Shown here one piece after another: positions 6,356 to 14,200 of a DNA stretch of 22,568 nt (positions are counted from its first letter, which is position 1; each line of letters begins with the position of its first letter). The stretch is from a virus. The notes under the pieces are model-generated. The model had not been told where the DNA came from. It made no database searches and was given only the letters and a program-made list of their open reading frames with translations. Where the stretch lies: the IMG/VR virus record IMGVR_UViG_3300035034_004337, positions 1-22,568 of that record; one strand, given 5' to 3'. The position numbers and the translations under genes were made by a program.

Positions 6356-7621
6356 TTAAATATTATCGTCCACTAAGCGGTTGTGTGCTAAATGAGAAAA
6401 ATCATCATCCCCTCCACCATCATTGAAATCGTCTTTGTCTTTTTTAGCAGTTGTGCCTTTACCAGCTGCTTTATCTTTCAAAGCTTTATTTTCATCTTGT
6501 AGCCTTTTGATTTCAGCATCTTTATCAGAAATGGTATTTTCATGACCTGAAATAGCATTGTCTTTTTCAGTAATTTGAGTGTTCAAATTTGTTACAGTAT
6601 CATTAGCAGTCGCTAAATCAACAAGCTTACTATCAATTGTAGTAAGATGCTCTTCAGAGAATGAAGCGTGACCATCAGTCAAGACAATATTTTCACCATC
6701 AAATGCTAAAGCATTTGCAATATTTTTAAAACTTTTTTCTTTTGTTTCCATTTTATTAGAATTTTGATTTTTATGAATAAGCTCGAAAGCTCTGTTTACA
6801 ACTTCTTTAAAAGATTTAATGCCATCTATCAATCCATTATCTATTGAATCTTTAGCGTGAAATATGGCACCCTCAAAAACTTCTTGTTCTTTAATATCTC
6901 TCTTTATTTTTATATCATTGTGAAATTTCTCTACATGCTTGTTAAGCATTTCTTTTACAAGGGTATCATCCTCCTTGTCAGAAAATAAATCACGAGAAAA
7001 TTTATTCTTTTTAGGAGATAAATCAGAATAGATTTCTTTGATTTTGATTCCTTTTTTCTCAAAATATTCTGTATAGTCAGCAAGCGTTATATAACTACCA
7101 ATAGATCCTACATAATCATATTCAGAAGAGGCATATATTTCATCGCCTTGACTGGCTATCCAGTACCCAGCAGATGCTGCCATTCCTTCTACATACATTA
7201 ATGTAGGTTTCCCTGCATCTCTAATCGCTTTAGAAAAAACATCTAAAAAACAACCTTCCCCTCCAGGGCTATCTATTTTTAAGATGATAGCACCAATACT
7301 ATCGTCATTTATATAACTATTTAGCGATGCAAGTTTTGTTTGTAATCCGTAAGGACCACAAGGCTGGTCGTACTTTGTAATTCCTCCTAAAATAGGAATT
7401 ACCCCTACTTTTTTGGAGTCATTTTTATTGCTACCTATACTTCCTGAATAGTTAGAAGATACAACAAAAGGGGTATTTTTCTTTTGATTTGTAGAAAAAA
7501 CAGCCTGCGAAACAGCAATATCTTTACCTGACAATGCACCTATAACAACAGGAGCAAACTGTCTTATACCATGTTGCGAAATAAATAAAGGGCCTGCTAA
7601 AAGTTCTGTTATGCCTTGCAT
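6356..7621 (-). CDS. S49 (SppA/lambda C-like) prohead protease fused to scaffold
   Basis: A 421-aa prohead maturation protein. Residues about 70-285 are an S49 serine protease domain: KIDSPGGEG (115-123) and the nucleophile region GMAASAGYW with Ser150; the general-base Lys is probably Lys204, Lys205 or Lys207 in SPKKNKFSRD, about 55 residues later as in SppA. The C-terminal part is scaffold-like: from 291 it turns acidic, with a coiled coil (345-385) and a charged Gly/Asp-rich tail (about 388-410). Met291 (codon 6749-6751) follows an AT-rich stretch and could start a separate scaffold protein, as Nu3 does inside lambda C. It is the gene just before the probable capsid gene and lies 57 bases after the gene ending at 7679. 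Confidence 0.88.
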   Translation of the reverse strand: MQGITELLAGPLFISQHGIRQFAPVVIGALSGKDIAVSQAVFSTNQKKNTPFVVSSNYSGSIGSNKNDSKKVGVIPILGGITKYDQPCGPYGLQTKLASLNSYINDDSIGAIILKIDSPGGEGCFLDVFSKAIRDAGKPTLMYVEGMAASAGYWIASQGDEIYASSEYDYVGSIGSYITLADYTEYFEKKGIKIKEIYSDLSPKKNKFSRDLFSDKEDDTLVKEMLNKHVEKFHNDIKIKRDIKEQEVFEGAIFHAKDSIDNGLIDGIKSFKEVVNRAFELIHKNQNSNKMETKEKSFKNIANALAFDGENIVLTDGHASFSEEHLTTIDSKLVDLATANDTVTNLNTQITEKDNAISGHENTISDKDAEIKRLQDENKALKDKAAGKGTTAKKDKDDFNDGGGDDDFSHLAHNRLVDDNI

Positions 7622-7649
7622 ATTGCGAAGATTTCACACTTTATGAAGG

Positions 7650-7662
7650 TAAAAAAGGACAC
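7650..7662 (-). promoter_or_regulatory. Late-type TGTCCTTTTTTA box, copy 3
   Basis: Minus-strand GTGTCCTTTTTTA, 29 bases upstream of the protease start at 7621 and 17 bases after the stop of the preceding gene, the same arrangement as at 4303. Confidence 0.5.
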
Positions 7663-7678
7663 GAAAAGCTATAAAATA

Positions 7679-8161
7679 CTAGACTTGAGGGTCGTAAATA
7701 GGAGGAGCTTGAATAAAAGCTCCTGTTAATTTTATCACATATCCTGAAGTATTATTTACATTTTTAGGATTGCTAAAATCTGAAAGCAATCTTAAGCCAG
7801 CAAATTTATCTCCAATTATATGTATAGCATCCATATTTTCAACTAGGGCAACAAAATTTACTTTGCTATACTGCTTTAAAAAATCCAAAACTTTCTCTTG
7901 ATTGCTAGGAATAAATAATTCTATATTAACATCTACACTAGAGCCTTTATCATTTTCTTTTTCAGAAAAAGAATAGGTAGCACTATCTTGAGTAAAGTAA
8001 ACTTCAATCCATTCATCTATAATATTGGTATTGATAGTGACATCAGATATCACTTTTGTTTTTCTTAAATTATAAGAGAAGAAATTGTTTACCGCTTTTT
8101 GAGGAAGTAATTTTATGGAAATTAAAGAACCTGGTTGTTCTTGATTCGATTTTTCTAGCAT
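7679..8161 (-). CDS. Hypothetical phage structural protein (160 aa)
   Basis: A soluble, beta-rich protein with segments such as VNIELFIPSNQEKVLDFLKQ and NNTSGYVIKLTGAFIQAPPI. The C-terminus (a Gly-rich strand followed by PPIYDP) resembles small Bacteroidota phage tail or adaptor proteins, but I cannot name a family. It overlaps the upstream gene by 7 bases, so the genes at 8939-7679 are probably translated as one unit. It ends just before the TGTCC box of the protease gene. A role in head-tail connection or tail assembly is plausible from position only. Confidence 0.6.
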   Translation of the reverse strand: MLEKSNQEQPGSLISIKLLPQKAVNNFFSYNLRKTKVISDVTINTNIIDEWIEVYFTQDSATYSFSEKENDKGSSVDVNIELFIPSNQEKVLDFLKQYSKVNFVALVENMDAIHIIGDKFAGLRLLSDFSNPKNVNNTSGYVIKLTGAFIQAPPIYDPQV

Positions 8162-8661
8162 TTAAGTTTATTTTGTTGGTTAAAAGACGGGACATTTTTG
8201 ACTGTAAAAGACTGTTCAAAACGATAAAAATCTTTTTTAAGCGTGTCAAATTCAATATCATCAGGCGTAATATTAAAAACTTGCAGAAAGTATCTAATTA
8301 AATCTGCTTTTTTAGTTTCAGCTACATTATTACAAAAGAACATAGTCGTTCTAAAATGAGATTTGAATAAATTATGTAAAAAGCAATCAATATTTTTAAC
8401 TGTATCTTCGGTAACAATAAACTTGTATCTTCTCTGCCAAAGCACAGAAGGTATACAAACATCTATAGTTTCATTGAAATCTTTATAGCCTTCATTTTCC
8501 TTATATTCATCATAATAGTAAATAGTAGGGTTTTCAAGTTCGTTAAAAATAATTCTACCAAACTGATCCCGAATAGAAATTCTATAGGGGTTAACAGACG
8601 TGTAGAGTTGCATAAACTTCTTCAAATGGGAACGAATAGGTATGGTTACAATTATATCCAT
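8155..8661 (-). CDS. Hypothetical Bacteroidota-phage protein (168 aa)
   Basis: It starts MDIIVTIPIRSHLKKFMQLY, continues with an aromatic-rich middle (PTIYYYDEYK) and ends with an HTH-like segment (DLIRYFLQVFNITPDDIEFD, then TLKKDFYRF). I have the impression that similar proteins are common in Bacteroidota phages and mobile elements, but no function is known to me. It overlaps its downstream neighbour by 7 bases and shares one base with the upstream stop codon (TAATG), indicating tight translational coupling. The C-terminal helices could bind DNA, so a regulator of the late block is possible. Confidence 0.65.
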   Translation of the reverse strand: MDIIVTIPIRSHLKKFMQLYTSVNPYRISIRDQFGRIIFNELENPTIYYYDEYKENEGYKDFNETIDVCIPSVLWQRRYKFIVTEDTVKNIDCFLHNLFKSHFRTTMFFCNNVAETKKADLIRYFLQVFNITPDDIEFDTLKKDFYRFEQSFTVKNVPSFNQQNKLKC

Positions 8662-8939
8662 TAGCTCCCGATATTGGCATAATCAGTTTGAGTAGAAATT
8701 ATTTCTAAATCAAGATCAGAAATAATAGAATCAATTAATGAGTTTGAAGCCGTTTCATTTTCGCTAATATTTATTTGTTTTGCCACATCATTATACGTAT
8801 AAACAAGACTTACGCTATGCTTTTTATTTGTGGTTAATTCATCTTTTATACTTAAAAATTCTGACTTACTCTGTTGAAGTTGAGAAATTTTTTCTCTAAG
8901 CAAATCTGCTTCAAGATGTTTTGCTGTTGTGAATGCCAT
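8661..8939 (-). CDS. Hypothetical coiled-coil protein (92 aa)
   Basis: First gene of the leftward structural block. The N-terminal half is a heptad-type helix (HLEADLLREKISQLQQSKSE), the C-terminal half is acidic and Ser/Asn/Ile-rich. No membrane segment or enzymatic motif. Its start lies just beside the 8940-9254 repeat region, so transcription of the block may be controlled there, although no TAnnTTTG promoter or TGTCC box is visible. It is coupled to the next gene by a one-base overlap. Function unknown. Confidence 0.6.
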   Translation of the reverse strand: MAFTTAKHLEADLLREKISQLQQSKSEFLSIKDELTTNKKHSVSLVYTYNDVAKQINISENETASNSLIDSIISDLDLEIISTQTDYANIGS

Positions 8940-9254
8940 TATATATTTATTAAAGAGTCAATTAATAGTTTATGAAAACATATAGTAAAAGTATAAAAAA
9001 AAGTTTGATTTCACATAAAAAACATCAAAACAAGTGTGCCAACGTGCCAACGTGCCAATGTGCGCCAATGCGTGCCAATGTGTGCCAATGCATATTTTAT
9101 TTATATTAATTTAAAAAATATTAATAATCAATCAATTATATAATCTATTGGCACATTGGTCGCATTGGCACACTTTTTCTAAATTATGAAACAAATAAAA
9201 AAAATAGCAACAAAATCTCACTCGTTGGCACAAGTGAGATTTTGTTGGCACACT
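8940..9254. other. GTGCCAA repeat region; candidate replication origin or operator array
   Basis: A gene-free region. Six direct GTGCCAAY-type units (TGCCAA at 9037, 9045, 9053, 9073 and 9083, plus the variant GCGCCAA at 9062) lie on the left of an AT-only-like stretch (9091-9146). Inverted TTGGCA units follow at 9148, 9165, 9225 and 9245. AAGTGTGCCAA (9032-9042) is exactly mirrored by TTGGCACACTT (9165-9175 and again 9245-9255). Iterons beside an AT-rich unwinding region, close to the replication genes, are typical of a phage or plasmid origin. The same array could be the operator for the structural block starting at 8939. Confidence 0.6.
9195..9247 (-). terminator. Strong intrinsic terminator after the RadC-like gene
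   Basis: A perfect 15-bp inverted repeat (arms 9208-9222 and 9233-9247) has a 10-base loop containing TTGGCA. On the minus strand it is followed by an eight-U run and lies directly downstream of the JAB-protein stop at 9255. The loop carries one of the region's repeat units, so protein binding and termination may interact. Confidence 0.85.
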
Positions 9255-9701
9255 TTATAGCATGCCTTCGTTTTCAAATGAATAATATCCATTTGAGCTT
9301 AAAATAATATGATCAAGCAGCTTAATATCTAGTGTATTTAAACCTACTTTTAGTTTTTTAGTCAAATTAATATCAGCTTGAGAAGGGTTTAAATTACCCG
9401 ATGGATGATTATGAGCAACAATGACACCAGTAGCTAGATTTTCAAGTGCAATTTTAGCAACCATTCTAACATCAACTATTGTACTTTGAATACCGCCTTT
9501 ACTTAGTTCTGAATAGCCAGTCGTATTATTCGCTGTATTTAGTGTCAACATATAGAAGCTTTCAAATACTTCCATATTTTCATTAAATAAAGGTTTTAGA
9601 ACTTCATATGCCTGTCTAGAACTAGCTATCCTAGTCCTATTGTAAACTGTTTTCTCTTTAACCAAGGAAATTTTTTCTAGATTAGATTTATAAGTTTTCA
9701 T
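9255..9701 (-). CDS. RadC-like JAB/MPN domain protein
   Basis: A 148-aa protein made almost entirely of the RadC JAB domain. It shows the complete metal-binding JAMM signature His97-x-His99-x7-Ser107-x2-Asp110 within VAHNHPSGNLNPSQAD, with a likely partner Glu in MEVFESFY (residues 43-50). It lacks the N-terminal helix-hairpin-helix part of chromosomal RadC, as do many mobile-element copies. The family's biochemical role is not settled; such genes are frequent in phages and plasmids, and an anti-restriction or DNA-processing role has been suggested. It heads no operon here: its leader carries the conserved 9705-9745 element with a tiny upstream ORF, and a strong terminator follows. Confidence 0.9.
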   Translation of the reverse strand: MKTYKSNLEKISLVKEKTVYNRTRIASSRQAYEVLKPLFNENMEVFESFYMLTLNTANNTTGYSELSKGGIQSTIVDVRMVAKIALENLATGVIVAHNHPSGNLNPSQADINLTKKLKVGLNTLDIKLLDHIILSSNGYYSFENEGML

Positions 9702-9704
9702 TTC

Positions 9705-9745
9705 AATTTACCCATGCCCTTGGGATTTATTTGGGTATCTAGCGC
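9705..9745 (-). promoter_or_regulatory. Repeated leader element with overlapping mini-ORF, copy 1
   Basis: The 28 bases at 9705-9732 are identical to 10766-10793, and the flanking 13 bases are similar. On the minus strand the leader contains CCCAAGGGCATGGGTAAATT; its ATG opens the mini-ORF Met-Gly-Lys-Leu-Lys-stop, whose TGA overlaps the ATG of the JAB gene (ATGA). An imperfect CCCA...TGGG palindrome is included. It could be a translational-coupling leader or a repeated operator/promoter. Confidence 0.6.
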
Positions 9746-9790
9746 ACCATTAAACAATGGCACTTCACTTGATGGTAAGAGAGAATAAGA

Positions 9791-9852
9791 CAAGGAGGAA
9801 TTGGAATACCGGATAACGCTTTAGCGTTAGAGGATATGCCGAGAAAATCCTT
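9791..9852. repeat. 62-bp structured repeat, copy 2
   Basis: Identical in sequence and orientation to 557-618. Here the terminal inverted repeat extends to CAAGGA/TCCTTG (9791-9796 and 9848-9853). It lies between the gene ending at 9911 and the leader of the JAB gene. A 62-codon minus-strand frame at 9739-9927 spans the element and is not credible as a gene. Confidence 0.85.
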
Positions 9853-9910
9853 GACGTTTCGAGCTGATTCTAATTTTGTGGAGTTGTTAAGGGGGGTAAA
9901 ATTCTGTATT

Positions 9911-10258
9911 TTATAATCTAATATCATAAAATGATACTGCTCCGCTTTGAGATAATAGTATGCTATCAGTTACATATATCAAACAAATGAACCATTCAGA
10001 TTTATCAAATAAATTTTCTACTTTAGTTTCAGATGAATAAGGTGTAAATAAAATGTATTTAGAATCTTTCTCTATGTAATATCCTTGATATACTAAATCA
10101 ACATCAATACAGAAGCTCGTTCTTTTTTTATTTCCTAATTTTCTAATTTTCCAACCAGGTGTTAAAAATAAGTTTTTAAAAGCAATAGGTTCTCTTATTA
10201 TTTCACCTTTAATTGATATCCAATTGATGTTATTTCTTATAATATCTGAAATAATCAT
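9911..10258 (-). CDS. Hypothetical accessory protein (115 aa)
   Basis: A soluble, aromatic-rich, beta-looking protein (segments DVDLVYQGYYIEKDSKYILF and EWFICLIYVTDSILLSQSGA). No catalytic motif, signal peptide or membrane segment. Its ATG overlaps the stop of the gene at 10255 by four bases (ATGA), so they form a translationally coupled pair. It belongs to a cluster of small unrecognised genes between the replication and structural modules, the usual place for host-takeover or anti-defence genes; that is inference. Function unknown. Confidence 0.65.
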   Translation of the reverse strand: MIISDIIRNNINWISIKGEIIREPIAFKNLFLTPGWKIRKLGNKKRTSFCIDVDLVYQGYYIEKDSKYILFTPYSSETKVENLFDKSEWFICLIYVTDSILLSQSGAVSFYDIRL

Positions 10259-10581
10259 TTTACACCTCCTTGATTAATAGCCATATTTTCCCATGCTAAT
10301 GGATCTGATTTTACAAATTCAGCAATGGGATTTTTTTCATTTTGTGTGTACATCATTCTGTAAATTACAATTCTAACCATACCTCTAAGGCACCAATCAG
10401 TATCGCACATATACCAAAAATGCTTATTATTATTACTTTGAAATTCACTCACACAATTTTTCACATATCGTTCTAGCTCGTAAAAGCTTTCAAATTCATT
10501 GATATCAATTGAAGTTATTAATGCAAGTAATATTTGATCACTAACATTTAATTTTTTTATTAAATAATTCTTCTTAAACAT
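10255..10581 (-). CDS. Hypothetical accessory protein (108 aa)
   Basis: A helical protein with conserved-looking aromatic and Cys residues (NKHFWYMCDTDWCLRGMVRI) and an N-terminal helical bundle segment (LNVSDQILLALITSIDINEF). Two Cys around an acidic/aromatic loop (MCDTDWCL) might bind metal, but there is no full zinc-site pattern. It overlaps the upstream gene by 8 bases and the downstream one by 4, so all three of this run are coupled. Function unknown. Confidence 0.65.
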   Translation of the reverse strand: MFKKNYLIKKLNVSDQILLALITSIDINEFESFYELERYVKNCVSEFQSNNNKHFWYMCDTDWCLRGMVRIVIYRMMYTQNEKNPIAEFVKSDPLAWENMAINQGGVK

Positions 10582-10762
10582 AGCTTATTAGTTCACAAGT
10601 AACACCCACATAAAATACCCATTCACATTTAGCTCTATCTGTATAATAAATTCTTTTTTTGCTGGCATCAAGTTCTCCTTTTAATTTTATGCCAGGAGCA
10701 ACTTTGGAACCTTGCTTTACAAAATCTAATACTTCAGTTACTTTAAATTTTACTTTTGACAT
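10574..10762 (-). CDS. Small hypothetical protein (62 aa)
   Basis: A small basic, beta-rich protein (KFKVTEVLDFVKQGSKVAPG, then IKLKGELDASKKRIYY), possibly a single small barrel. It is first in the coupled three-gene run and its start is preceded by the second copy of the repeated leader, where the mini-ORF stop overlaps the ATG (TAATG). This shared leader ties it to the JAB gene in regulation. No family recognised. Confidence 0.6.
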   Translation of the reverse strand: MSKVKFKVTEVLDFVKQGSKVAPGIKLKGELDASKKRIYYTDRAKCEWVFYVGVTCELISYV

Positions 10763-10765
10763 TAT

Positions 10766-10806
10766 AATTTACCCATGCCCTTGGGATTTATTTTGGCATC
10801 TGGCAC
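10766..10806 (-). promoter_or_regulatory. Repeated leader element with overlapping mini-ORF, copy 2
   Basis: Second copy of the leader at 9705-9745. Its mini-ORF reads Met-Gly-Lys-Leu-stop and the stop shares bases with the ATG of the gene at 10762 (TAATG). The conserved 28 bases end right at the coding start in both copies, while upstream sequences differ. Confidence 0.6.
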
Positions 10807-10830
10807 GCCTATTTTAAAAAAGCTCTAGTG

Positions 10831-10903
10831 AAATTTAAAATCATAAAGTCAAGGGCGACCAAAGGGAGTACATTTACCCTTTACTTTTTTGACTTTTAAA
10901 TTT
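10831..10903. terminator. Large imperfect hairpin between small genes
   Basis: Nested inverted repeats: AAATTTAAAA/TTTTAAATTT (10831-10840, 10894-10903), AAAGTCAA/TTGACTTT (10845-10852, 10889-10896) and AAAGGG/CCCTTT (10861-10866, 10877-10882). The structure begins in the stop codon of the gene ending at 10902 and precedes the leader of the next gene. It may act as a terminator or mRNA-stability element; there is no clean U-run, so efficiency is uncertain. Confidence 0.5.
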
Positions 10904-11201
10904 AGACCTTTGCTGTGTTAAATCGAGGTGAGTATGAATAGTACAAAGCATTTGATGTTCTTATCAATAAAAAAACTTTAACCGGGAAGTGTGTAAGTTT
11001 TTCTGCAGCGCTAAAATCCTCTCGGCATGTTAAAGTATAGCCTTCATTATCAATGAAAATAAATTCATCACGAAAATTCTTTTTAGGTAATGCTTGAGGT
11101 ATTCTATCAATCCAATCTTGTTTATTTACAAGGGTTACAATAGGTCTTACTTTAATTTTTACTTCTTCCATAATTGTATATTTAATTTTTACTTCTTCCA
11201 T
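10902..11201 (-). CDS. Small hypothetical protein with duplicated start (99 aa)
   Basis: A 99-aa mixed alpha/beta protein (FRDEFIFIDNEGYTLTCRED) without recognised motifs. A perfect 30-base tandem duplication covers its start, so the N-terminus reads MEEVKIKYTI followed by MEEVKIK again. Translation could begin at 11201 (99 aa) or at 11171 (89 aa), each with an identical upstream region. It sits 18 bases after the primase-helicase stop and so is probably cotranscribed with it. Function unknown; from position it could be a small replication accessory protein. Confidence 0.6.
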   Translation of the reverse strand: MEEVKIKYTIMEEVKIKVRPIVTLVNKQDWIDRIPQALPKKNFRDEFIFIDNEGYTLTCREDFSAAEKLTHFPVKVFLLIRTSNALYYSYSPRFNTAKV

Positions 11202-11220
11202 AATTGTATATTTAATTTTT
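11151..11220. repeat. 30-bp tandem duplication (2.3 copies) over a start codon
   Basis: The 30 bases at 11151-11180 recur without change at 11181-11210, and the first ten bases again at 11211-11220, ending in the primase stop codon. The unit includes TACTTCTTCCATAATTGTAT, that is, a start codon and its upstream region on the minus strand. The length is a multiple of three, so the reading frame is kept. Confidence 0.95.
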
Positions 11221-14200
11221 AATATTCATCAGGTGCTGCAATACATCCTGTTATGTTTTTCAATTTATTTGATAATTTGTCAAAATCAACAACTATGCAA
11301 CTCGTATTTATCACAATATTTTTATCATTCTTAAATCTATAACCTTTACAATTACCTATAAAAGCAGGAATTCCTGCTATGTAATTGTTTAAAGTAGATA
11401 AATTCATTGAAATTAGTCTTTGCCTTGCAGCTGCCTCAGCATAATATCCATGAATAGCAGATGTTCTTAGTAGTAAAAGCTTTTTTATATGACCAAAATT
11501 TAAATCTTCTACTATTTTTCTATTTTTCCTAACCTTGAAACTGGTTTCTTCTATAATTCTAAAGTGTTGTCCCTCTTTGATATCGCCTTTCTCAATCAGT
11601 TGTTCTAAAATAGTCCAATAGCTACCTAGGGAATCGCTTTCTTCAATCAAAGAGCTTAAATTGATTACATCATTGATTAAGTTTAAATTAATAGTAGTTA
11701 AATCTTCTTCAATATTTAACGCCACTTTTTTGCTAAAGAATTTAAGCATGGTTGCCAGCGCGGTGTAATTCCTCAAAATTCTATCTTCAAAATTTTCCTT
11801 CTTTGCCACCAGATGATCTCTAAAATAAAAGTAGGTTTCAGAAAAAAGTTTAGGATATTCTTTTTCAAGTTCTTTCCGATGATTCAGCAGTTCTGGTATC
11901 AATCCAGATAGATTATCTTTTTTTTCAAGCTCTTTCAATTTTTCATAAGCTTCAAGCTGTTCATTAGTCCTTTTAGTGTTGGGCTTAAATTCAATCGTAA
12001 TGCATCGAGATAGCAAAGCGTTATCATCTGCAGTAGATAAATATTGACCATTTAAAATAGGAGACGAGTTAACGTGCATTATTTCTGACCGATCTCTTTT
12101 ACCTCCTCTGCCTCTTTCTCTTCCTGTACCATCAAATGAACCTTTTAAAGCTTGAAATCGCTCAGGCTTCACTACATTGTCATCAAACTCTTCAAAAAGA
12201 ACCACACAATTTCTAAATCTTGAAAGTCTGCTAGCAAAAGCGAAATCAGTACCTTGAGTTAAATTAAACCCTGGCAAGTCACGAAAAAAGAAGGAGGATA
12301 TGGATTCTCCAAGTTTAGATTTTCCACTCCCTTTTTTACCATAACAATACAATAGAGGGCAATTGTTATCAATTTTAAAAACAATATCTCTAAACAAGGC
12401 AACGCATATATAGCTGAAAGCATAAATATATTTATCGGGATATACTTTTTTAACCAGTTCAGCCCATTCTTTGAATGTTGTGTTTGGTCTATCAAATTTC
12501 AAATACCTATCATTTTCAAATTCATCATCATCCTTTCTAAGATTTTGATAAATTTTAGAAACAGATGGAGAAAAATAATTTTTTTCATCCACCATGGCTA
12601 TGCCATATTCATCAATGGGTTCTATCTGTTTGTTAAAAACTGCATTTGAATAAGCAAAAAAGCCTTCGGGCTGTTGTCCTAGTGTTTTCAATTCATAGCA
12701 TAAAGGGAAATTACCCGATATTTTATTGAGGATTTTCATTAAATGAGGTTTTCCGCCATTGAATAAGTAATTACCTTCATCATATACTGCACCAGCAAAT
12801 TGATCTACTTTAATCATTGACTGAGATGGGAGCTCCATGATTTTATATTCAATACCGTTATTTATTTCAATCAATCTTTTATTATCTTTCAAGGAATACA
12901 AGTGAAAAAGCGGTCTAACAATGAAATTGCTTTGGGCAGTGTGTGTGCCATTGCTATTATGAAAATAATAACCGGCTTTCCCTTTACCATATTCTTCATA
13001 GAAACCATGCTTCAACCATTCGTCTCTATCCACATGTTTCGGTAGATAGTTATCATATAAATCATCCTTTGGATGTGAAGATTTTAAAGATTTTTCAGCT
13101 TGTTTTTTAACGAGGTCTTTAAACTGGGTGAGCTTAACTTCGCTTCCTAGTTTTTTACACAATTCTTTTTCGTAATAAGCCTTGGCCACAGGCAAAGGAA
13201 TAGTTGAAACAATGGAAGCTATATTTTCAGTTGCCTCATGCTTATCTGTCGCAGAATCAACCTTTTCTATAAGGTAATTGACGTACCAAAACAAGCAATC
13301 ACCCTTCCCTTTTTCTATATAATCAAGTAATTCTTCAGCATTATACATCCTGCTCAAATCGTCCATATCAGCTCCCTCATGCAAAAGAACACACTGTGTA
13401 TCAAAACCTTTTGCAATGGCTATTTTCATCGCCCTAATAAGGGCTTTTGTTCCTGATTCATCGCCATCAAAAGCAAAACATATTTTATTGGTAAATTTCT
13501 TTAATAAATCTGCTTGTTCTGTAGTGAAAGCAGTACCGCAGCTAGCAACTATATTTTGTATGCCTTTGTCATAAATGGAGATTACATCGTAATAGCCTTC
13601 AGTAACAATGGCATATCCTTTATCTTTAATGGCTTTTTGGGCTAAATGGATTCCAAAAAGATTTTTCTTTTTGTTGTAAATAACATTGTCTGCACTATTC
13701 TTGTATTTAGCATATTTCTCATCGCCCATATTTTGAGCACCAAAACCAACAATAGAGTTTCTATTGTTGGTTATAGGAAAAATAATTCTATTTATAAAAA
13801 TATCATGTTTTGCCCCATTTTCATTTTTCTTAACAAGTCCTGCAGCTTGAGCGTCATCAAAAATGTCTTTATCATTAACTAGTTTAGTTATAAAGCGTAA
13901 ATTTTCAGGAGCAAAACCTATTTGAAAATCATCTATGGTTTCTTTAGAAAGGGCTCTTTTATCAAGCAATTCAGACCATACTTTATGTTTTTCGGGTAAA
14001 TCATTTAGATTTTCTAAATACTTAACTGCAGCTGCTTTAACAATAGAATAAGCTGATGTTTTTTGTTTGCGTTTAATTTTTGCTTTTTCAGCAGCTTTAG
14101 GATCATCGTATTCTTCAAATTCTAAAGTAAAGTTGTAATGTTTGGCCAGAAAATCAACCGCCTCATAAAATTCTAAATTTTTATGTTGCATGATAAAGTT

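Noticed and set aside
9034-9090. CRISPR array
   Set aside because: Units are 8-10 bases with no spacers of even length; they are iteron-like, and no cas gene is present.
9739-9927. 62-codon minus-strand open frame across the 62-bp repeat
   Set aside because: Most of it is the non-coding repeat that also occurs at 557-618 without such a frame.
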